Under the pieces are notes generated by a model that saw nothing but the letters and a program-made list of their open reading frames with translations, did not search any database and had not been told where the DNA came from. Shown one piece after another: positions 1 to 3,724 of a stretch of 5,391 nt of DNA. A program made the position numbers and the translations under genes. Source of the DNA: DALYDD01 sp046049705 (GTDB lineage Bacteria > Patescibacteriota > Minisyncoccia > Phycocordibacterales > CAIZLB01); the NCBI GenBank assembly GCA_046049705.1, contig JBJOQZ010000044.1, positions 1 through 5,391 on the forward strand, in the 5' to 3' direction. Position 1 is the stretch's first letter; the number at the start of each line of letters is the position of its first letter.

Positions 1-488
1 CTTTTTTTAATCGAAAGTGCTTCTTTGATCAAAGTTGATATATCATCCAGTTTTTGTGTTTTCTCAATAAGGGTTTCAATTTCATCATTGGAAATATCAA
101 GTGAGCCAGCTTCTGTTTCAAATGCAAAAGAAAGATCTTTATATCTATCCCAAGCTTTTTTCAAACTTTGCATGGAAGTCATGTATACAAATACTTCATA
201 CCCTTTATCTTTCAATGAAGCCACGGCACTACTTGTTTCAGGAGAAGTGGGATTCTTTACTGCAATAGAAACTTTTTTTCCAACAATCTCAAAGACAGCA
301 AGTTGAGATTCTCTTGCTTCAACTTCTGGGATAAGTCTAAGGCCGTCAGTGTTGATCGGAATACGTGTAAGGTCGATATATGGAAGATGTAATTCTTCGG
401 CCACAATCTGTGTAGACTTTTCCTCCTCATCTAGAAGTAGAAGGCGGAGTTTTTGGTTTTGTTTATCTTCGTCGAAATGGATTGTCAT
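1..488 (-). CDS. Type IV pilus / type II secretion assembly ATPase, N-terminal part (PilB/GspE family), cut by window edge
   Basis: This is the N-terminal 162 residues of a secretion-type ATPase; the reading frame runs open off the left edge. The visible part resembles the MshEN/T2SSE_N domain that precedes the RecA-like ATPase core in PilB, GspE and MshE. It has an 'LPYIDL' segment at residues 35-40, 'LIPEVEAR' at 52-59 (the usual 'liPe.lAr' signature), 'VSIAVKNP' at 73-80 (usual 'l.vAm.dP') and a closing helix 'LKKAWDRY' at 109-116. An acidic, probably helical linker follows. In the family this domain sits in the cytoplasm and couples the ATPase to the inner-membrane pilus platform; some members bind c-di-GMP there. 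The Walker A and B motifs would lie beyond the window, so the exact subtype (PilB or GspE) cannot be decided. The ATG at 486-488 is the first convincing start; no clear Shine-Dalgarno precedes it. The gene lies just downstream of a minus-strand terminator, so it probably has its own promoter. Confidence 0.8.
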   Translation of the reverse strand, partial: MTIHFDEDKQNQKLRLLLLDEEEKSTQIVAEELHLPYIDLTRIPINTDGLRLIPEVEARESQLAVFEIVGKKVSIAVKNPTSPETSSAVASLKDKGYEVFVYMTSMQSLKKAWDRYKDLSFAFETEAGSLDISNDEIETLIEKTQKLDDISTLIKEALSIKK

Positions 489-523
489 AAAAAGTGAGAA
501 TGAAAGTAGTGTAATTGAGTGGA

Positions 524-538
524 GATGAAATATTCATC
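524..538. repeat. Short perfect palindrome upstream of the pilus ATPase gene
   Basis: GATGAA and TTCATC form a perfect 6-bp inverted repeat around a 3-bp centre, ending 36 bp upstream of the ATPase start codon at 488. Its position between the preceding terminator and the start codon would suit an operator, but the local sequence is AT-rich and a 6-bp palindrome can arise by chance. No convincing -35/-10 pair was found around it. Confidence 0.3.
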
Positions 539-560
539 AAATACCTATGAATGCATTTTA

Positions 561-600
561 TCATACAAAAACAAAACCCATGCATGTGCATGAGTCTTGT
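561..600 (-). terminator. Intrinsic terminator of the 109-residue gene
   Basis: Read on the minus strand, 600-588 pairs with 583-571 in a 13-bp stem around an ACAT loop, and TTTTGT follows at once. Two of the 13 pairs are G.U wobbles in minus-strand RNA but would be A/C mismatches in plus-strand RNA, so the structure is built for the minus-strand transcript. It lies about 50 nt past the stop codon of the 109-residue gene and upstream of the pilus ATPase gene, separating the two into different transcripts. The U-tract is short, so termination may be partial. Confidence 0.7.
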
Positions 601-651
601 TTGTCCCTCGTATTTCATTATTTAAATATTGTTTCTAAGATTGTCAGATGA

Positions 652-981
652 TTACTTAATGAGAATTGTATTACTTGCAATATCCCATCCACAGAGATCG
701 TTTCCAAACTTTCGTTTGAGTATATCTGTGCATGAATCAAAGAATGTATCATATGTTGATTCATTGTCTTTTGATTCTCGATCGTCGTACATGAAGCCTA
801 TGCCATATTGGTCTTTAGAGACTTTTCGAATATAGATCTGCATGTACTTAGGGTCTGTGGCCCACTCTTTTGCAACCGCTTCAAGTTCGCTCGCTGGGAC
901 AGTTTCTTTAAACTTCCAAATACCTGTAATAATTTGTGCGAAATTACTGTTTTCGCTCCAATGATTTGATTTTCCGGTCAT
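652..981 (-). CDS. Hypothetical protein, 109 residues
   Basis: I do not recognise this protein. It is a soluble, charged, probably alpha/beta protein with no signal peptide or membrane segment. Visible elements are an early segment 'ITGIWKFKE' (18-26), an alpha-helix-like stretch with many Glu and Ala residues (30-40), a strand-rich segment 'YMQIYIRKVSKDQYGIGFMY' (46-65), a polar turn rich in Asp, Glu and Ser, and a C-terminal helix with two Cys residues ('FDSCTDILKRKFG'), then 'LCGWDIASNTILIK' to the end. Support for a real gene comes from normal amino-acid composition, the well-matched terminator just downstream on the same strand, and the absence of any competing frame with protein-like content. 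The ATG at 979-981 has no obvious Shine-Dalgarno; weak ribosome binding sites are common in this window. Confidence 0.72.
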   Translation of the reverse strand: MTGKSNHWSENSNFAQIITGIWKFKETVPASELEAVAKEWATDPKYMQIYIRKVSKDQYGIGFMYDDRESKDNESTYDTFFDSCTDILKRKFGNDLCGWDIASNTILIK

Positions 982-990
982 ATATGTTGT

Positions 991-1036
991 TGAAATAATG
1001 AATGTGAATAATGAATTGAAACAATGAAATAATGAA
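991..1036. repeat. Short AT-rich direct repeats (TGAAATAATGAA-like)
   Basis: The 12-mer TGAAATAATGAA occurs at 991-1002 and again at 1025-1036, and a close variant TGAATAATGAA lies between them at 1005-1015. They lie just upstream of the start codon of the minus-strand hypothetical gene. They would therefore be in its 5' untranslated region (TTCATTATTTCA on the transcript) if the promoter at 1049-1077 is real. They look like slippage-derived simple sequence, though repeated binding sites for a regulator are possible. Confidence 0.5.
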
Positions 1037-1048
1037 GGGAACAGGGGT

Positions 1049-1077
1049 ATTGTGCAATAATTTATACAGAATGTCCA
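1049..1077 (-). promoter_or_regulatory. Possible weak promoter for the 109-residue gene
   Basis: On the minus strand TGGACA (1077-1072) is followed after 17 nt by CACAAT (1054-1049), 5/6 and 4/6 matches to the sigma-70 consensus. It would give a leader of about 60 nt for the gene starting at 981. A second -10-like TATAAA lies in the spacer but lacks a good -35. This is a motif match only. Confidence 0.3.
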
Positions 1078-1136
1078 TATTTTTTAGTAAGATGAATAGA
1101 TGGTGGTGGGCAAGGTGTTTGAGCATTACGTAGGTA

Positions 1137-1165
1137 TTGACAAAATACTACTTTAGGTGTATTAT
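1137..1165 (+). promoter_or_regulatory. Sigma-70-type promoter of the lipoprotein gene
   Basis: A perfect -35 TTGACA (1137-1142) is separated by the ideal 17 nt from TATTAT (1160-1165), which matches the -10 consensus at five of six positions. Transcription would start near 1172, leaving a leader of about 238 nt before the ATG at 1410. The same two hexamers, 18 nt apart, precede the L,D-transpeptidase gene, which supports both as housekeeping promoters. Confidence 0.75.
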
Positions 1166-1188
1166 ATATAGGTAAAGTTCTTTGTAAA

Positions 1189-1205
1189 TCACATATCAGC
1201 GTTTA
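1189..1205 (+). repeat. Left arm of a perfect 17-bp inverted repeat flanking the lipoprotein gene
   Basis: TCACATATCAGCGTTTA here is the exact reverse complement of TAAACGCTGATATGTGA at 2046-2062. The match stops on both sides (1188/2063 and 1206/2045 do not pair). This arm lies about 17 nt after the predicted transcription start and ends exactly where the long hairpin begins. Both arms should be in one mRNA and could pair. Confidence 0.85.
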
Positions 1206-1279
1206 GGTTTTGTGAGTGATATAAGGCTAAAAACAAGGGTTTTGTAACTCGTTTTACCTTTATACCACTCACAAAACTT
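1205..1279 (+). repeat. Long hairpin (imperfect inverted repeat, about 75 nt)
   Basis: Positions 1205-1226 pair with 1258-1279. The core GTTTTGTGAGTG (1207-1218) is perfectly complementary to CACTCACAAAAC (1266-1277), and the helix goes on through TATAA/TTATA with one A/C mismatch (1219/1265) and G.U pairs at 1206/1278 and 1225/1259. After a C/C mismatch, TAAAA (1228-1232) can pair with TTTTA (1252-1256). The loop carries a second copy of GGTTTTGT (1238-1245, also at 1206-1213) that could compete for the right arm. No T-tract follows on either strand, so it is not an ordinary terminator. Confidence 0.75.
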
Positions 1280-1409
1280 CGAATTTACTCATGGCCTGTC
1301 GGCTGTGGGTGAAGGGGGATCTATCCTCTACGAGAATTGATTAGTTCCACTGTTGGGACTGATTGAAACTTATTAGAAAAATTGTGACTGGATAGAAAAC
1401 TTACCGAAG

Positions 1410-2048
1410 ATGAAAATAAAAACTTTTCTTCGTATAATCCTCCTCGTTCTTGTCTCTCTTCTTGGTGTCTCCTGTGCTGGAGGACCTGGCTACGGCCAGG
1501 GTCCGCGGCGTGGGGGTCCACCGATGAGTGGACCTGGAAACTATCAATCAGGGCCACAGACTCGCAACCAGTCCATGGGGGATTGGTACGCAGTCGCAGA
1601 CGGCAAGTATACCCACTATCGAGTGAGTCACAACAAGGTGACAGGGGAAATCATTACCACCAACATGGGGGTAGTACCGAACGACGACCCGGGTTTGGTT
1701 GCCTGGGCCAAACGGGTTGGACACCGAATCAAAAACAAAGGAGACTCGACAAGGGTCTCTATTGATGAAGTGCCCGCCGACATCCGTGCGAAGATATTGG
1801 CGACACAGCGCCAACACGGTGCTGCAAGGGCAGGAGGTATCCTGCCACCTCGCAGTGGCCGTGTTCAGGGTGGTTATCCGCAAGCGCCACCTTGCAACGG
1901 AGGCTTCTGTCCGCCACAAGGTGTGGGACCGCAAGGCCGGCAAGCCCCACCTGCTCAATACGATAGTTTTGGACGTATTCCCCAATATGTCCCAGCTATC
2001 CCCCGTGGCATGAAGGCCTGGGACGCACACCAGCGCGGGTACTGGTAA
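1410..2048 (+). CDS. Probable lipoprotein, Gly/Pro-rich, unknown function (212 residues)
   Basis: An N-terminal basic start (MKIK) is followed by a hydrophobic stretch (residues 6-21) ending in 'LLGVSC', with Cys22 as the likely lipidated residue. The lipobox is imperfect, with Gly at -3 where Leu is usual, though Leu precedes it. Residues 23-55 are a Gly/Pro/Gln-rich tether. Residues 57-137 look like a small folded domain ('GDWYAVADGKYTHYRVSH', then a polar helix 'VAWAKRVGHRIKNK' and 'EVPADIRAKILATQRQ'). Residues 138-200 are again Gly/Pro/Arg-rich with a Cys pair 'CNGGFC' at 162-167, and the C-terminus is aromatic ('AWDAHQRGYW'). It probably sits on the outer face of the cytoplasmic membrane. 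I recognise no family. The gene is GC-richer than its neighbours: 60% in 1861-1920 against 30% in 4441-4500, counted directly. Its own promoter and terminator make it a single-gene unit. No clear Shine-Dalgarno precedes the ATG; the nearest purine run is GAAG directly before it. Confidence 0.8.
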   Translation: MKIKTFLRIILLVLVSLLGVSCAGGPGYGQGPRRGGPPMSGPGNYQSGPQTRNQSMGDWYAVADGKYTHYRVSHNKVTGEIITTNMGVVPNDDPGLVAWAKRVGHRIKNKGDSTRVSIDEVPADIRAKILATQRQHGAARAGGILPPRSGRVQGGYPQAPPCNGGFCPPQGVGPQGRQAPPAQYDSFGRIPQYVPAIPRGMKAWDAHQRGYW

Positions 2049-2062
2049 ACGCTGATATGTGA
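2046..2062 (-). repeat. Right arm of the 17-bp inverted repeat, starting at the lipoprotein stop codon
   Basis: TAAACGCTGATATGTGA is the exact reverse complement of 1189-1205. Its first three bases are the TAA stop codon of the lipoprotein gene, so pairing with the leader would enclose the stop codon in a helix. Its last six bases also belong to the local hairpin at 2057-2076, so the two pairings exclude each other. Confidence 0.85.
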
Positions 2063-2076
2063 ACAGTTTTTCACAT
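2057..2076 (+). repeat. Hairpin between stop codon and terminator of the lipoprotein gene
   Basis: ATGTGAA (2057-2063) pairs perfectly with TTCACAT (2070-2076) around CAGTTT. It sits directly before the intrinsic terminator and overlaps the right arm of the 17-bp inverted repeat. It has no U-tract of its own and could act as an mRNA-stabilising 3' structure. Confidence 0.6.
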
Positions 2077-2082
2077 GAGATC

Positions 2083-2127
2083 CCGCCGACTTGAGCCCTG
2101 TGCTCCGGTCGGCGGTTTTTTTATTTT
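2083..2127 (+). terminator. Intrinsic terminator of the lipoprotein gene
   Basis: CCGCCGAC (2083-2090) pairs perfectly with GTCGGCGG (2108-2115). Inside, GAGC/GCTC forms a further 4-bp stem around CCTGT. A run of seven T residues, then ATTTT, follows immediately. This is a strong Rho-independent terminator 35 nt past the stop codon. Confidence 0.9.
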
Positions 2128-2171
2128 CATAAACTATACACCTGGAGAGCTATGTTCCCTCTGTCTATTTA

Positions 2172-2201
2172 TTGACAAAAAGACATATAATGTGGTATTA
2201 T
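2172..2201 (+). promoter_or_regulatory. Sigma-70-type promoter of the L,D-transpeptidase gene
   Basis: A perfect TTGACA (2172-2177) is followed after 18 nt by TATTAT (2196-2201), giving a start near 2208. A perfect TATAAT (2186-2191) lies in the spacer, but the sequence at its -35 position is poor, so it may be a second or accidental -10. The hexamers are identical to those of the lipoprotein promoter at 1137-1165. Confidence 0.7.
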
Positions 2202-2207
2202 TTTTAT

Positions 2208-2304
2208 AGTAAAACCGCTCCATCGCGGGCCCGAAAGGGTATAACTCAAACCCAAGGAACTCTCCTTGTGGAGAGAGATGGTTCCTTGAAACTCAACAAA
2301 ACAA
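2208..2304 (+). promoter_or_regulatory. Structured 5' leader of the L,D-transpeptidase gene
   Basis: The predicted leader of about 97 nt folds into three local hairpins: CCGC/GCGG (2215-2218 with 2225-2228), then GCCC-GAAA-GGGT (2229-2240) with a GNRA-type tetraloop, then a long two-part stem. In the last, CAAGGAAC (2253-2260) pairs perfectly with GTTCCTTG (2281-2288), and TCTCC (2261-2265) pairs with GGAGA (2270-2274) around TTGT, leaving a six-base bulge GAGATG. GGGT (2237-2240) could instead pair with ACCC (2250-2253), an alternative fold. The last stem ends 16 nt before the start codon. No known riboswitch was recognised. Confidence 0.45.
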
Positions 2305-3114
2305 ATGAACAGATTTTTTCTCATTTTATTTTTTACATTCACGACAATTGCCTCCGCACAGAAAATTACCAGTATTGTGGTGGATCAATCCACTCAGACA
2401 ATGGTATTGACCCAGGAGGGCGGAAAATCAATCACCGTCCTGGTGTCTACTGGTAGACCTGGGAAAACTCAAACACCAAATGGTACGTTTACCATAGGTG
2501 AGAAATGGAAAGATTACAAACATAACGGTGCTGCAATGGATGGTGTAAAAGCCATCATCCCGTTTTGGAGTAATTTAACAGGAGGGGCATTGACTGGCGG
2601 CCGAACTGGCATTCACTATGGGATGGGCTTTATGTCTGCTCCAGATGTGGGAAAGGCGTTTAGGTACCCATCTTCAGGTGGGTGCATAAGGGTGTTGAGT
2701 TTTGACACAGCTCGATATATCTTCGAAAACGCTAGTCGGGGAACACAAGTGGTGGTCAAAGGGTCAGTCAATGAATATCTGAAAAATCCTGACTGTATAT
2801 GGAATCAAAAACCGGTCTCTGATCTGTTCGAAAACCCAAATGACAGTCAAGGAAAATTCAGGTTTAAGAGACCTGACAAATTCACACCGCAGATGCAGGC
2901 GACCCTCTTCCGGTTAATCGACCTCAAAGTTGTGGTTTCTCTAAGACCAAATCCAGAGCAAATCAAGGTGCGTCCGCAATGGCGTAACCCTGACAATTGG
3001 ATCTATGGATTCCCTGGGGCTCAGATAGACCCCGATGATCTCACAGATGAGAGTCTTCAAAAGGTGTATCTAACACGACGGGAGGTCGATGAGATGAGAA
3101 GATCGCTTCGGTGA
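2305..3114 (+). CDS. Secreted L,D-transpeptidase (YkuD domain)
   Basis: YkuD-family enzymes form 3-3 cross-links in peptidoglycan, or attach proteins to it, using a catalytic Cys outside the membrane. The protein starts with a signal peptide (residues 1-18, 'ASA' before Gln19). The domain follows: 'ITSIVVDQSTQTMVLTQEGG' (21-40) is the usual first hairpin, and 'VSTGRPGKTQTPNGTFTIG' (47-65) matches the 'vstG....TP.G.f.i' segment. 'GIHYG' carries His104, and 'YPSSGGCIRV' (121-130) carries the likely nucleophile Cys127. The usual SHGC motif reads SGGC here, with Gly125 in place of the second His; E. coli YcbB has a related change (SSGC). Residues 150-269 form a basic C-terminal extension I do not recognise. 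A stop codon at 2287 in this frame rules out a start further upstream than 2290, and the signal peptide supports ATG 2305. There is no Shine-Dalgarno. The gene has its own promoter and terminator, next to another envelope protein gene. Confidence 0.9.
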   Translation: MNRFFLILFFTFTTIASAQKITSIVVDQSTQTMVLTQEGGKSITVLVSTGRPGKTQTPNGTFTIGEKWKDYKHNGAAMDGVKAIIPFWSNLTGGALTGGRTGIHYGMGFMSAPDVGKAFRYPSSGGCIRVLSFDTARYIFENASRGTQVVVKGSVNEYLKNPDCIWNQKPVSDLFENPNDSQGKFRFKRPDKFTPQMQATLFRLIDLKVVVSLRPNPEQIKVRPQWRNPDNWIYGFPGAQIDPDDLTDESLQKVYLTRREVDEMRRSLR

Positions 3115-3126
3115 AATTCCGGATTG

Positions 3127-3180
3127 TGCCCCGCAGGGGTCTGGCTTCGGCCGGACTCCCTGCGGGGTGCTTTTTCTTTT
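3127..3180 (+). terminator. Very stable intrinsic terminator of the L,D-transpeptidase gene
   Basis: Positions 3127-3145 pair with 3150-3169 around a TTCG tetraloop closed by C-G, with one bulged T at 3157 and a few G.U pairs. The core is CCCCGCAGGG against CCCTGCGGGG. TTTTTCTTTT follows (3171-3180). It lies 12 nt past the stop codon of the transpeptidase gene and isolates it from tsaE. Confidence 0.93.
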
Positions 3181-3196
3181 ATATATTTTAGGTAAG

Positions 3197-3712
3197 ATGG
3201 TGACATATATGCAGATTCAATCACAAGACCAAGACATAAGAATTATTTTTTCAAAAACCGTCCATGGTATCACTGAGATGGATAGTTTGGTCACTGATAT
3301 TTTATCTTTTCTTGATGAGTATTTAATGTCTCCTCAGTATGATTCAAATTGTGCCACTGTGATTGCGCTTCATGGAGATTTAGGTGCAGGGAAGACGACA
3401 TTTACCCAATTGCTTGCCAAGAGACTTGGAGTACAAAGTGAGGTAAATAGCCCTACATTTACTATTATGAAGCGATATACCGTGGCGCATACACAATTCA
3501 CAGATCTTATCCATATCGACGCCTATAGACTTGCAGAAGGTGGTGATTTAAAAATGCTTGGCATCCAAGAAGTACTACAAAAACCAAATCATCTCTTTTG
3601 TATAGAGTGGCCAGATATTGTAAAAGATATCTTACCTCGACGACATATAAAAATTGAGTTTGAACATATAGATGAGGGAAGTCGCAAGGTTACTTTGAGT
3701 GAGGTTTTGTGA
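3197..3712 (+). CDS. tsaE: TsaE, ATPase of the tRNA t6A37 synthesis complex
   Basis: TsaE is the small P-loop ATPase that works with TsaB and TsaD to put threonylcarbamoyl on A37 of ANN-decoding tRNAs in the cytoplasm. Visible signatures, numbered from ATG 3197, are the Walker A motif 'GDLGAGKTT' (60-68), the family motif 'SPTFTI' (85-90), 'HIDAYRL' (106-112) and 'IEWPD' (136-140). At 171 residues it is slightly longer than usual because of an N-terminal stretch before the first strand. The start is uncertain: ATG 3197 has AGG four bases upstream, while ATG 3209 has GGTGA five bases upstream and gives 167 residues. A GTG at 3167 is in frame but lies inside the preceding terminator stem. A TATATT at 3182-3187 could be a -10 element, but I see no good -35. 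polA begins 12 nt after the stop in the same frame, so the two are probably co-transcribed. Confidence 0.93.
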   Translation: MVTYMQIQSQDQDIRIIFSKTVHGITEMDSLVTDILSFLDEYLMSPQYDSNCATVIALHGDLGAGKTTFTQLLAKRLGVQSEVNSPTFTIMKRYTVAHTQFTDLIHIDAYRLAEGGDLKMLGIQEVLQKPNHLFCIEWPDIVKDILPRRHIKIEFEHIDEGSRKVTLSEVL

Positions 3713-3724
3713 GAAAATACAGAC

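Larger units (their letters stand above)
982..1409. other. Divergent intergenic region, 428 bp, no gene
   Basis: This region separates the minus-strand hypothetical gene from the plus-strand lipoprotein gene. I see no convincing coding content: a 60-codon minus-strand frame here (944-1126) is low-complexity, rich in His, Ile, Leu and Phe, and overlaps the start of the hypothetical gene. From left to right the region holds short AT-rich repeats (991-1036), a possible weak minus-strand promoter (1049-1077), a strong plus-strand promoter (1137-1165), one arm of a 17-bp inverted repeat (1189-1205), a long hairpin (1205-1279) and a smaller hairpin (1337-1366). Confidence 0.7.
1172..1409 (+). promoter_or_regulatory. 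Long structured 5' leader of the lipoprotein gene (candidate cis-regulatory RNA)
   Basis: The leader predicted from the promoter at 1137-1165 is about 238 nt and strongly structured. It contains the left arm of the 17-bp inverted repeat (1189-1205), a long hairpin (1205-1279), and a second hairpin in which 1337-1348 pairs with 1355-1366 around ACTGTT, using several G.U pairs. I recognise no known riboswitch class. It could be a regulatory leader, or a separate small RNA made from the same promoter; no intrinsic terminator with a U-tract is visible before the ATG to settle this. The start site is inferred from the promoter match. Confidence 0.45.

Noticed and set aside
991..1036. CRISPR array or iterons
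   Set aside because: The repeats are only 11-12 bp, very AT-rich, unevenly spaced and three in number. There are no cas genes or origin features.
944..1126. 60-codon minus-strand frame upstream of the 109-residue gene
   Set aside because: It overlaps the 5' end of that gene, has low-complexity composition and lies over AT-rich repeats.
1548..2030. 160-codon minus-strand frame opposite the lipoprotein gene
   Set aside because: It is a shadow of the GC-rich lipoprotein gene. The plus strand has the signal peptide, promoter and terminator.
1189..2062. Insertion sequence or transposon bounded by the 17-bp inverted repeat
   Set aside because: There is no transposase or integrase inside, and the bases just outside the arms show no target-site duplication. 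The repeat is kept as an observation only.
2208..2304. Known riboswitch or self-cleaving ribozyme in the transpeptidase leader
   Set aside because: The GAAA-capped stem and GGGCCC gave a passing likeness, but no conserved core of hammerhead, twister, preQ1 or another class that I know could be matched.
2172..2456. 94-codon plus-strand frame overlapping the start of the L,D-transpeptidase gene
   Set aside because: It begins inside the promoter, runs through the structured leader and overlaps the signal-peptide region in another frame. It has no protein-like pattern.
3167..3196. Longer TsaE start at GTG 3167
   Set aside because: This GTG lies in the 3' arm of the strong terminator of the preceding gene, and the ten extra residues have no family support. 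ATG 3197 or 3209 is more likely.
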